From NCBI RefSeq assembly GCF_900109355.1, contig NZ_FOBF01000022.1:23321-87320 (forward strand): 64,000 nt of DNA, read 5' to 3'. Under the pieces are notes generated by a model, which was not told the origin of the DNA, did no database searches, and saw only the letters and a list, made by a program, of their open reading frames with translations. The DNA is from Nonomuraea pusilla (GTDB lineage Bacteria > Actinomycetota > Actinomycetes > Streptosporangiales > Streptosporangiaceae). Position 1 is the stretch's first letter. Each line of letters begins with the position of its first letter. The position numbers and the translations under genes were made by a program. Positions 34,363 through 42,167 of the stretch are shown here, one piece after another.

Positions 34363-35928
34363 GTGCACCGGATCCTGTGGGTGGTGGCCGTGGTCGTCGC
34401 GGCGGCGTTCGTCGTCGTGCCCGTCGCCTCCTCGGTCGAGGGGTGCCCGGCGAGGGACACCCGGGTCCTGGCCCGGTACCCCATCACCGGCTACTGGGTC
34501 CCGGCCCGCGCCGACCCCTGCGTCACCCGTCGCATGGTGGAGTCGATCCACGCCGTCGGCGGCGACACCCTGATCACGTTCGGGCCGAGGTTCGAGACCC
34601 GTCCGGGGCCGGCGTTCGACGCGTGCGAGGCCGACGGCAGGCCGTGCGCGCAGGTTCCCGGCAAGGTGGTCAGGCGGGTCTACGCGTACGAGACCAGCGA
34701 GGAGTTCGGCGAAGGGCTGCTGCGCTGCCCCGGCACCGACCGCAGGATCGACAGCGGCGGGCGCGTCTACTACCGGGTGGGCCTCGGGGCGTGCGGCGAC
34801 CAGGTCCAGGACATCGTGCTGGTCTCCACCGACGGCGACGGGCTGGGCAACCTCGTGACCGAGGCGCAGGCGTACGGGATGACCGTCTACCCCGGGCTGC
34901 CCGCCGCGCCGCAGCTGCGCGGCAAGCCCTGGGAGCCCGACCCGGAGCACACGGCGGCGCTCGCCGCCTTCACCCGGCTGGTGCTCGGCGACTACGCGCG
35001 CAGGTTCGGCGGGTCGGCGGCGTTCGGAGGGGTCTACCAGTCGTTCGAGCTGGCGGCGCGCGACCGCGCGCCCGGCGACCCGATCATCGCCCTGTACGCC
35101 GCCCAGCACGCCGTGGTCGCGTCGGCGCTGCCCGGCAGGAAGATCGTGGTCAGCCCGTACATCGACGCGCGCAGGGGACGCGGGTACCCGCCCGCGCTGA
35201 CCGAGCAGGGCGTCGCCGACATCGCCGCCACGCGGGCCGGCGCGCCGATGGCGATCGCCGTGCAGGACGGTCGGGGCACCGGCAAGGTGCCGGTGCACGC
35301 CGCCGGCGAGGCGTCGGAACGGGTGGCGCCCCGGCTGGCGCCCGTGGTGGGGGACGTGGCCAACGACCAGGCGTACTACGGCCCCACGGCCGACTACATG
35401 CGGGCGGCGGCGCGGCGCGTGCCGGCCGGGGTGGAGCTGTGGGTGAACGTGGAGGCGTTCGAGCCCACCCAGGTCGACGGCGAGTGCGGCCGGGTCGACC
35501 CTCCGCCGCTGCGCGGGCGCACCACCAAGCACCGCCTCGACCAGCAGATCATGGCCGCGGGCGGGTACGCCGCGAAGATCATCTCGTACGGGTGGGAACC
35601 GTTCTTCACCTGCCAGGCCAGGCCCGACGCCCCCTCGCTCAGCGACGACATCGCGAGCGGGTGGCGGCAGCCCATCATCGTCAACGCCGTCAGGAAGGAC
35701 ATGGACGGGCACGCGGGCGTCCTCGTCGAGGGCTACAACCTGCGCGGCGGCACGCTCCGCTTCCTCGCCCCCGGACGCCCGGACGTGGTGGCCGAGCAGG
35801 AGTGGTACGGCCGGGGCAGGCTGGAGTCCGCGTGGGCGCCGTACCCGGCGGCGGGGCCCGGGACCTCGATCATCGCCGTCAACGGCTGGGGCGAGGCCGC
35901 CACCTCGGCGTACACGATGCCGTCCTGA
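34363..35928 (+). CDS. Secreted DUF4434-like protein, possible glycoside hydrolase
   Basis: This 521-aa protein starts (GTG) with a signal/anchor helix of about 22 residues (WVVAVVVAAAFVVVPVASSV). The mature part includes ITGYWVPARADPC and VELWVNVEAFEP, features I associate with DUF4434 TIM-barrel proteins related to glycosidases. Several cysteines (for example GCPARD, LRCPG, GACGDQ, GECGR, FTCQA) suit an extracytoplasmic location. The substrate is unknown. Confidence 0.7.
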   Translation: MHRILWVVAVVVAAAFVVVPVASSVEGCPARDTRVLARYPITGYWVPARADPCVTRRMVESIHAVGGDTLITFGPRFETRPGPAFDACEADGRPCAQVPGKVVRRVYAYETSEEFGEGLLRCPGTDRRIDSGGRVYYRVGLGACGDQVQDIVLVSTDGDGLGNLVTEAQAYGMTVYPGLPAAPQLRGKPWEPDPEHTAALAAFTRLVLGDYARRFGGSAAFGGVYQSFELAARDRAPGDPIIALYAAQHAVVASALPGRKIVVSPYIDARRGRGYPPALTEQGVADIAATRAGAPMAIAVQDGRGTGKVPVHAAGEASERVAPRLAPVVGDVANDQAYYGPTADYMRAAARRVPAGVELWVNVEAFEPTQVDGECGRVDPPPLRGRTTKHRLDQQIMAAGGYAAKIISYGWEPFFTCQARPDAPSLSDDIASGWRQPIIVNAVRKDMDGHAGVLVEGYNLRGGTLRFLAPGRPDVVAEQEWYGRGRLESAWAPYPAAGPGTSIIAVNGWGEAATSAYTMPS

Positions 35929-35961
35929 ACGCCTGACACCTGGACCGAGGCGGCCGAATCC

Positions 35962-36561
35962 ATGGCCGCGCACCGCGGCGTCGGTCAGCGGCTCCTCGAC
36001 GGCCGCCAGCTCACGATCATGTCGCTGATGGAACAGGACCTTCCCCGGCAGGCCGCCGGCATGATCGACTCCAGCGTCTTCGCAGAGCCCTGGGAGCACG
36101 CCGTCGCCGCCATCTTGCGCGTCTACTGCAGGTCTACGATCTCGACGCCGTCGCAGAAGGAACTCGACCATGTGGTACGCGATGTCCTCGCGCTGATCGC
36201 CGATCCCGAGCCGACGACCGCGGCGTTCCGGGTTCGGCTCGGCCTGGCCGCGCTCGACTTGACCGCCGACCGGCCTACCACGCACGACTCCGACCTGCGG
36301 GCCTCTGTCCTCGCCGTGGCCTGCTCCGACGCCTGCGCTGCCCGGGACGTCCTCAGCCACCAGGGGATGCGCTCCCGTATGACGCTGCAGCAGGGACAGG
36401 AACTTGCGGGTGTGCTCGCCGCTTCGGGGTTCGGCGCCGGCGGCCTCCCCGCAGCCCAGTCGGAAGCCCTGAACGCCGCGGTCAGCCAAGGCGAGCGCAG
36501 CCTGCACGCCCTGCTCGGCGCCACCGAGCATGACGAGCATCCGAACGACAAGTCCCGCTAG
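35962..36561 (+). CDS. Orphan C-terminal domain, possibly of a truncated regulator
   Basis: This 199-aa helical protein contains MAAHRGVGQRLLDGRQLTIM and FRVRLGLAALDL, a pattern I recall from the C-terminal part of actinomycete XRE-type or TPR-like regulators, though without an N-terminal helix-turn-helix here. It is in the same frame as the preceding gene, separated only by that gene's TGA and 33 bp, and coding-like residues (DTWTEAAES) continue upstream of its ATG. It may be a remnant of a larger protein. No ribosome-binding site is obvious. Confidence 0.5.
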   Translation: MAAHRGVGQRLLDGRQLTIMSLMEQDLPRQAAGMIDSSVFAEPWEHAVAAILRVYCRSTISTPSQKELDHVVRDVLALIADPEPTTAAFRVRLGLAALDLTADRPTTHDSDLRASVLAVACSDACAARDVLSHQGMRSRMTLQQGQELAGVLAASGFGAGGLPAAQSEALNAAVSQGERSLHALLGATEHDEHPNDKSR

Positions 36562-36908
36562 CGTCACCGCAGTGCGACGGCGGGCTGAATCCGCCGCGCG
36601 GGCACTGAAACCTCAACCTCGATCGACTCCCACGGCGCCCCGAGGTCGACCAGCTCCGGCAGGACCTCCTGCGGGTGCCACCGGAATACGGCAGATTCGG
36701 GCCGCCAAGCTCCTGAGCTGAGGCGTTGCGGCTCCAACAAGCCGGTGTCCAGAAACGTACACGTTCTCGGACGGCGAGCCCACCTGCGCGAACGCCGTCT
36801 GAAAACCTGCGTCCGGGAAGTCCCTGCCGCTCGGCGGCCCTTGCCAGCCGTCTTCCGGTGGCACCCCAGGTTGAGCCGCTGACCCGCCGGCCCCGCCGGC
36901 CCCGCCGG
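36562..36908. other. Interval without a supported gene
   Basis: These 347 bp lie between two convergent genes. A minus-strand frame here reads through but has poor third-position GC compared with its neighbours and no recognisable domain. I see no terminator or repeat. Confidence 0.4.
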
Positions 36909-37121
36909 CTATCTGGCCGCGCCGGACGGCGAGCCACAGGTTGCCCAGTAGACGCAGATGATGCCTGCGGCCTCGGCGCCGCGGCGGGCCCGCACCACCT
37001 GGACTTGCCGGAACGACAGCAGCCAGTCGGGCACCATCTCGACCTCGTGGCCGCACCAAAACACCGTGACCGGCGCGACCGACAGCCGCCCCCGGCCGAG
37101 GAAGGAGATGATGCCCCTCAC
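36909..37121 (-). CDS. Small hypothetical protein coupled to the CxxC protein
   Basis: This 70-aa protein starts at GTG 37121, which overlaps the stop of the upstream gene as GTGA. It has the readable segment VTVFWCGHEVEMVPDWLLSF and three cysteines. Its coupling and codon use support it as a gene. I recognise no family. It could be a small phage- or island-borne protein. Confidence 0.5.
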   Translation of the reverse strand: MRGIISFLGRGRLSVAPVTVFWCGHEVEMVPDWLLSFRQVQVVRARRGAEAAGIICVYWATCGSPSGAAR

Positions 37122-37540
37122 AGCCACTCCGCTCGGTGGCCGGGGTAGTCGAACCGGTAGGGCGCAGCGGCCATCCGCAGCGTCCTGCACGGGTACGCGA
37201 CGGAGGAGGAGCACTCGCGGCAGACGAGCATCCGCTCACGCTGATGCTCGTGAGCGGGCCCCAGGATCGGCCTGTGGACGATGACCTCCTTCGGGCCGTG
37301 CCACTGCATGAGCGCCATGTCCGCCTCCGTGCGATGGCTGACGAACGCCGACCCGTCCCGCCCGGCCTGGTGGCTGATCGCCTCGCGCATCCACCGGGCG
37401 AACGCCGAGGCGTTGTCGCGCACCTCCGGCGCGACCGGCGGCGGCTCCCAGGCGTGGCCCCGTTCGCCGCAGCTCCGGCACTCGCCGACGTGCGGCCAAC
37501 CGGCCTCCTCCGGCCCCCACCAATCCTGCGTGACCGGCAC
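37118..37540 (-). CDS. Hypothetical protein with two CxxC pairs (DUF6221-like tail)
   Basis: This 140-aa protein (GTG start) contains GECRSCGERGH near residue 20 and VCRECSSS near residue 110, which could form a zinc ribbon. The end, YPCRTLRMAAAPY followed by PGHRAEW, resembles the C-terminus of DUF6221 proteins, a family common in actinomycetes and their phages. The typical DUF6221 N-terminus is missing. It is followed by a coupled 70-aa gene. Confidence 0.6.
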   Translation of the reverse strand: MPVTQDWWGPEEAGWPHVGECRSCGERGHAWEPPPVAPEVRDNASAFARWMREAISHQAGRDGSAFVSHRTEADMALMQWHGPKEVIVHRPILGPAHEHQRERMLVCRECSSSVAYPCRTLRMAAAPYRFDYPGHRAEWL

Positions 37541-37582
37541 CAGGTCGCCTGGGCCGGGGTCCCGGTAGCAATGGCGGAGAAT

Positions 37583-37681
37583 CCAACGAAGTTGGCTCCG
37601 ACCTGCGGTTCCTTCACAGCAGGCTAGACGGCCCAGGCTGAATCATCTTCTTGTACGTGCAGGTCAGGCCAACTTCGTTGG
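37583..37681. repeat. Inverted-repeat pair with palindromic tips
   Basis: The arms at 37583-37606 and 37659-37681 are inverted copies with only small differences. Each begins with the palindrome CCAAC-GAA-GTTGG (or its complement). The 52-bp centre holds no gene. The structure could be a pair of operators, a hairpin RNA or the ends of a tiny mobile remnant. It lies in the 488-bp gap upstream of the CxxC protein gene, where I see no gene. Confidence 0.6.
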
Positions 37682-38028
37682 CTTCACGGCCGAAACTACG
37701 AGAACCCCCTGTGGGACAGCGGCCGACCGCAGCCCCACAGGGGCGAGCAGGCTTGCCTTGCAGTGATCGCTGTCCTCCAAGTCCGGCCGGGTTCACGTCT
37801 GTGCTGCGACGGGTTGCCCTTGCCCTGATCTCCCCAGTCGCCTGTACGTGGTCGCCGGCACCGCCCTATGGGGGAGGACCGGTTCTCTCAGAGGCTGCTT
37901 CCGATCCCTTGATCGAGGCGGCACGCCTGGACCCGGTTGGAGCCGAAGGAGTTCACCCTGTAACGATACAATCACTCTCTGTAATCTAGTGCTGCTTGTT
38001 GCAGCAGACCTCTGGAGAGGAACCTTCG

Positions 38029-38355
38029 ATGCGCCTGTTCACCCCACTTGCTCTGGCCGCGAGCGCCACGGCCCTGGGCCTCGGCGTGATCGCCGCCCCC
38101 ACCGCCCAGGCCGTCACACCGCACCAGGCCTCCACCATCACCTTCACCTGCGCCGGGTCCGGCCCTACGCCTCATATCTATCCACCATGGGTCAACGCCC
38201 TCGACTGCACGCCGCCCGCCATCGGCAAGTTCGCGAACGTCGAGATCCACATCCAGGACGAGTCTTCCTGGCTCTGCCAGGACGCAGAGAGCCGCCCCGG
38301 CTCGCCAGGGCTGGTCAACGTGCTGGGCAAGACCTGCGAGCGCCTGGAGGAGTAG
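38029..38355 (+). CDS. Small secreted protein
   Basis: This 108-aa protein starts MRLFTPLALAASATALGLGV, with a signal peptide cleaved near AQA-VT (about residue 28). The mature 80 residues contain four cysteines (FTCAG, LDCTP, WLCQD, KTCER), enough for two disulfides. AGAGGAA precedes ATG 38029, and AT-rich sequence just upstream (gatacaat, taatct) could be the promoter. The family is unknown. Confidence 0.7.
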   Translation: MRLFTPLALAASATALGLGVIAAPTAQAVTPHQASTITFTCAGSGPTPHIYPPWVNALDCTPPAIGKFANVEIHIQDESSWLCQDAESRPGSPGLVNVLGKTCERLEE

Positions 38356-38357
38356 CC

Positions 38358-38456
38358 GTGACCGGGGAGAACGGGGGGACTGTGTCCGATGAGGAGATGA
38401 AGCGAGGGCACCCGCCCAAAGGCGCGGCAACGGGCGCAGAGGACGATGAGGTCTGA
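38358..38456 (+). CDS. Possible 32-aa micro-ORF
   Basis: A GTG lies two bases after the previous stop and follows GGAGGAG. It opens a 32-codon acidic, hydrophilic frame (VTGENGGTVSDEEMKRG...) ending TGA. Translational coupling is plausible, but length and composition give no independent support. Confidence 0.3.
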   Translation: MTGENGGTVSDEEMKRGHPPKGAATGAEDDEV

Positions 38457-38481
38457 GAGGGCTTCGTTGAACCCGTGATCC

Positions 38482-38505
38482 ACCCACCGCCGTGTGGCGG
38501 TGGGT
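38482..38505. terminator. Strong 10-bp hairpin
   Basis: ACCCACCGCC pairs perfectly with GGCGGTGGGT around the loop GTGT, 26 bp after the micro-ORF stop. It probably ends transcription of the small secreted-protein unit. There is no U-tract. Confidence 0.65.
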
Positions 38506-38928
38506 ACTCGGGGCCGTCGGTCACCGGGTGGTGCCGGGCGGCATCGGGTGGTCCGCTTGGCTTGCCAAGGTGTTCTTCCAGGTACTCGCGGCCCTGACCA
38601 TCGCTCCCGCCCTGACCGCCGCACACGGCGCTGACCCTGCAGATTTCTCCCACAGCCGTTTCCCTTACGCAGACCTGCGCGGGGCACAACTGGGGGCGCG
38701 GACTTGTCTGGCGCGAATCCAACCGCCGCAGCCCTGACCATCGCGGACCTGCATGATGCGGACCTGCATAAGGCGGACCTGAGCAACGCGGACCTGAGGC
38801 TCGCAAACCTGATCAGCGCGGACCTGCGTGGCGCGAACCTGGCTGGCGTCAACCTACTGAAAGTGCGGGGAATGACCGAGAAGGAGATCCGGGCCGTAGC
38901 CGCTGCCGATGCCAAAACGCGGTTCTGA
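38492..38928 (+). pseudogene. Frameshifted pentapeptide-repeat protein
   Basis: Pentapeptide repeats (A-D/N-L-x-x) begin in one frame as ADFSHSRFPYADLRGAQL (about 38632-38685) and continue in another as ADLSGAN, then IADLHDADLHKADLSNADL up to TGA 38926-38928. One missing base in the G-run near 38688-38692 would explain the shift. The second frame ends with a typical non-repeat tail (MTEKEIRAVAAADAK). The N-terminal part has a possible membrane segment, but its only GTG lies in a hairpin. It is either a pseudogene or a sequencing error. Confidence 0.55.
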
Positions 38929-38954
38929 CGGCGCCTCCAGTCACTGGCGCCTTC

Positions 38955-39188
38955 ATGCCCCGCGCACGACACCTCAACCCGGCGCCCCCGTTGAACCTGA
39001 CCCGCCGGGCGGAACGCGCCCCGCCCGGGTCCCATCGAGTGGTGGGGGCCAAGATCGCGCTCCCGCTCGGCGCGGACGTGACCGGTGACCTTCCCCGCGT
39101 CGAGGAGCGCTGGGTCAGCTTCACCGTTCTCACACGGATCGACGGCGTCGACTACAGCGGCGTGCCGACCGTAGAGGGCCGCGATTGA
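38955..39188 (+). CDS. Possible small gene or gene fragment
   Basis: A 77-codon frame ends in a plausible protein-like stretch (VVGAKIALPLGADVTG...RWVSFTVLTRIDGVDYSG). Its first third is Pro/Arg-rich and probably non-coding, and there is no ribosome-binding site. It may be the 3' remnant of a lost gene. From 39189 to 39517 I see nothing supportable. Confidence 0.22.
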   Translation: MPRARHLNPAPPLNLTRRAERAPPGSHRVVGAKIALPLGADVTGDLPRVEERWVSFTVLTRIDGVDYSGVPTVEGRD

Positions 39189-39517
39189 CCGCTCTTGCTG
39201 GGTGCTTGTCCCTGCCGCGAGCCCTTACGCGGGTAGCGTTCATGGCTGTCCCGCGTTCCCGACCACGGCGGGTGACATCGGCATCCAACCAGCTGGCGCG
39301 GGTGGGTGCCCCGCACGTCGACACGAGGTGCGGTCACAGATCAGCGAGTGCCATCCGCCCGACCGCACCTCCACTGCGGTCAGCCACCATACCGCGCGGA
39401 CCTGGGCACCGGACTGCACGGAACACCGCCGAGGCGTGCCGGATTGACCGGGATCAGCGCCGAATCCAGCTGATTCTCCTCGGCGGCCGATGCGGCCTCG
39501 GCCGTGCTGCACCGATC

Positions 39518-39907
39518 CTATGACCCGCCGGACGCGAGGAGCGTCATGCCGTCGCCCGAGCCGTCCGGCTTCGTCGTCGTCTTGTCGACGTAGGTCTTCA
39601 CCGCCTGTCCCGCCCAGTCGTCGCGGACGAGCTCCTCGACGCGCTTGCCGCCGTCGAGGTCGAACAGGTGCCCCAGCACGCCGCTGCGGTGCGCCAGGGC
39701 GAGCAGGGTGACGGTGCGGGCGTCGGGCTTGTGGCCGCGCAGCACCCTGCCCAGCAGCGCCCTGACCTCGCGCAGCGGCGCGACGTCGGCGTACTCGTAC
39801 CGCTCGACGGGGATCAGCCCCAGCGTCCGCGACCTGGCGGCGCCGAACACCCCCGCTCCGCCAGCCGCCGCAGGTAGTGCCGGTACTTCCACACAGCTGC
39901 TTGGCAA
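39518..39907 (-). pseudogene. GPP34-family protein remnant (C-terminal part)
   Basis: The frame contains TLGLIPVERYEYADVAP, DARTVTLLALAHRSGVLGHLF and VRDDWAGQAVKTYVD, which match the C-terminal half of actinomycete GPP34 (Golgi phosphoprotein 3-like) proteins. The N-terminal half is missing. Just upstream, a second frame reads KYRHYLRRLAERG and joins the first if one G is added to the run at about 39849-39853. It is therefore a truncated and probably frameshifted copy. Confidence 0.55.
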
Positions 39908-40079
39908 AGTCCTTTCGGCCGGTGATGATGTTCAGTCAGGCGGACGCTCGTCGTGCCGTCCGTACCTGTGCGGGGTGCGGCGAGGCGCGGACCGGGAGCC
40001 GATCGGCTCGCCACCTCGTTCTCGGGCTCGTCTTTCAGCTCCTGGTCCTGCGTCGTGCGGCTTCGCCGCCCTCGCTCGA

Positions 40080-40577
40080 TCAGGGCAGGCGGGAGTGCTC
40101 GGCCCGGCTGGCGGCGATCCGCTCCCGCGCGAACGTACGGGCCCGGTCGGTGTCGCCACCGCCGAGCCGGGCGAGGATCGCCGCGAGCGGCCTGATCCGG
40201 CCCTGGCCGCCCCAGTGGCCCTCGGGGATCTCGGTGGGGAACACCCAGATCCGGCCGGCGTCGCGCGGCCAGGCGCCGTTCTCGGCGTCGAGGATCGCCT
40301 CGGTGACCTCGGCGACGACGTTCGCGCGCTTCTGCTCGTCGAGCTGGCCCTCCGGGACGGACGGGACGACCTTGTAGTGAGGCGCTTCCGCCGGCTCTCC
40401 GCCGACGTAGACGCCGGCCGGTCGGTGCAGCCAGAGCCACGAGACGGAACGGGTCACCGGGTCGGCGGGGTCGAATCCCTCGTTGCGGATGAGGATCTCG
40501 GTGATGCGGTTCAGCAGCGCCCTCTCCGCGTCGGGCTGGAGCGCGCCTTCGGGAATGTACACGTCGAGCATGGGCAC
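40080..40577 (-). CDS. Tautomerase-family protein (4-OT fold, fused dimer)
   Basis: This 165-aa protein begins (GTG)-Pro-Met-Leu-Asp-Val, so removal of the initiator exposes the catalytic N-terminal proline of the 4-oxalocrotonate tautomerase superfamily. Two beta-alpha-beta halves are visible, the second beginning near YKVVPSVPEG. It diverges from an HxlR regulator with a shared operator region, so it is probably induced with an aromatic or halogenated compound or by redox stress. Confidence 0.8.
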   Translation of the reverse strand: MPMLDVYIPEGALQPDAERALLNRITEILIRNEGFDPADPVTRSVSWLWLHRPAGVYVGGEPAEAPHYKVVPSVPEGQLDEQKRANVVAEVTEAILDAENGAWPRDAGRIWVFPTEIPEGHWGGQGRIRPLAAILARLGGGDTDRARTFARERIAASRAEHSRLP

Positions 40578-40591
40578 GGTTGGTTCCCTTT

Positions 40592-40651
40592 CTGAGTTTA
40601 CTTTTTCAACTCAGGTGGGGAGTCTAGGTGGGCTAAGTTCAGTTTGTAAAC
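40592..40651. promoter_or_regulatory. Operator region between tautomerase and HxlR genes
   Basis: CTGAGTT-N9-AACTCAG (40592-40614) is a perfect inverted repeat. GTTTGTAAAC (40642-40651) is a second palindrome sharing GTTTAC-type half-sites. Both lie in the 95-bp AT-richer gap between the divergent genes, as expected of an HxlR-controlled pair. Confidence 0.65.
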
Positions 40652-40672
40652 CCAGATGCGTATACTCACCCC

Positions 40673-41164
40673 ATGGAGACGCGGCGGATCGACCCGGTGA
40701 ACTGCTCGGTGGCGCGCGCTCTCTCGGTGGTGGGGGAACGCTGGTCGCTGCTGATCGTCCGCGAGGCGCTGGACGGCGCGAGCCGGTTCGGAGAGTTTCA
40801 GGCCCGCCTCGGGATCGCCAGAAACCTCCTGGCGGCCCGGCTCGACACCTTGGTGGCCGCGGGGGTGATGCGCCGCGTGCCCTACCAGGAGCCCGGCGAT
40901 CGGCAGCGGTTCGCCTACGAGCTCACCCCGCAGGGCCAGGCGTTGCGGCCCACGCTCGTGGCGCTCCTGGAATGGGGCGACACGTACCTCGCCGACCCGC
41001 AGGGCCCGTCGGTCATCGTCCGGCACCGGCCCCGCGACGACGGGAGCCCGTGCGACGAGCCGGTCAGGGTCGTCCTCGAGTGCGGCGCGGGGCATGGCCA
41101 CCTCGCCCCCGAGGACGTCTGCCGCACGCCGGGGCCGGGGGCGCGCTTCATCGACGCGTCCTGA
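40673..41164 (+). CDS. HxlR-family transcriptional regulator
   Basis: This 163-aa winged-helix protein has the typical start NCSVARALSVVGERWSLLIV and the recognition helix IARNLLAARLDTLVAAGVM. The C-terminal extension holds three cysteines (SPCDEP, LECGAG, DVCRTP), which could sense oxidants or electrophiles. It diverges from the tautomerase gene. Confidence 0.92.
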   Translation: METRRIDPVNCSVARALSVVGERWSLLIVREALDGASRFGEFQARLGIARNLLAARLDTLVAAGVMRRVPYQEPGDRQRFAYELTPQGQALRPTLVALLEWGDTYLADPQGPSVIVRHRPRDDGSPCDEPVRVVLECGAGHGHLAPEDVCRTPGPGARFIDAS

Positions 41165-41256
41165 GCCGCCGCACGACGCTCGGCACCGTCCGCGTACGGC
41201 TGGGCGGGATGAGCCTTCGCGGGCATCCGGCAGGGGTCGTCCTCCGGCCGTCCTCG

Positions 41257-42138
41257 TCAGGTGAGGGCGTCCACCAGGATGCCGGCGAGCAGGGCCGCCT
41301 GGCTGCCGTCCTCGTCCAGGTCGGGGTCGAGGATGGTCACCTCCAGCCCGGCCGCGCCGGGCAGCGCCAGCAGGCCGCGCAGCACCTCGGTGAGCCCGCC
41401 CGCGTCGAGGCCGCCCGGCGTGGGGGAGTCCACGGCGGGCAGCACCGAAGGGTCGAGGACGTCGGCGTCCACGTGGATCCAGAAGCCGTCCAGGTCGTCG
41501 CGCACCAGCACCTTCGCGGCCGCCTCCACCGAGAGGTCCGTGCCGGGCTGGCAGGCCAGGCCGCTGCCGACGGCGTCCTTGACGTCGTCCTCGTCGCGGA
41601 CGCCGAGCAGGACCACGTCCTCGTCCCTGACGTAGGGGCGCAGGCCGTCGATGTCCACCAGGTGGTCGTCGCCCCGGCCGGTCATGAGCGCCACGTCCTC
41701 CCCGGCGGCCGAACCGACGTGCGGCGAGTTGCCGAGGTGGCGGAAGTCGGTGTGCGCGTCGAGGTAGGCCATGCCGTACCGGCCGGTCCTCCGCAGGGCC
41801 AGCGCCGGGCCGAGCGCGATCGAGCAGTCGCCGCCGAGCAGCACGGGGAAGCGTCCCGAGTCCCTGACCGCCGCCACGCGGTCCGCCAGCGCGCGGGTGT
41901 AGGAGGCGATGGCGGCGCCGTTGCGCACGCCGTCGCCGGGACTCCAGGTGGCGACGTACCGGGGTGGGACGACCGCGCCCGCGTCGTCGGCGCCGAGCCG
42001 TTCCAGCAGGCCCGCGTCGCGCAACGCCCACGGCAGCTTGTAGCAGCCGGGGACGACGTCGGGCGCGGGCGGGCGCAGGCCGAGGTTGGAGGGCGCGTCC
42101 AGGACGGCCAGGCGTCTGTCAGGTGTTATAGTGTTCAT
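41257..42138 (-). CDS. Arginase/agmatinase-family hydrolase
   Basis: This 293-aa ureohydrolase has a binuclear manganese site: GGDCS (His of GGDH replaced by Cys), DAHTD, and HVDADVLDP. The GGDCS form is common in a subgroup that is not classical arginase, so the substrate (arginine, agmatine or a guanidino acid) is uncertain. It diverges from the CGNR regulator with 29 bp between starts. Confidence 0.87.
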   Translation of the reverse strand: MNTITPDRRLAVLDAPSNLGLRPPAPDVVPGCYKLPWALRDAGLLERLGADDAGAVVPPRYVATWSPGDGVRNGAAIASYTRALADRVAAVRDSGRFPVLLGGDCSIALGPALALRRTGRYGMAYLDAHTDFRHLGNSPHVGSAAGEDVALMTGRGDDHLVDIDGLRPYVRDEDVVLLGVRDEDDVKDAVGSGLACQPGTDLSVEAAAKVLVRDDLDGFWIHVDADVLDPSVLPAVDSPTPGGLDAGGLTEVLRGLLALPGAAGLEVTILDPDLDEDGSQAALLAGILVDALT

Positions 42139-42167
42139 ACTCGTGACGCTAGCAGAGGGGTTCGCGG

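Noticed and set aside
36613..36908. Minus-strand frame containing FPDAGFQTAFAQVGSPSENV
   Set aside because: It reads like protein for a short stretch but has low third-position GC, no start with a ribosome-binding site and no recognised domain. It is too weak to list as a gene.
39189..39517. Several short frames on both strands
   Set aside because: They overlap one another, are rich in Arg, Pro and Ala, and have no ribosome-binding sites or domains.
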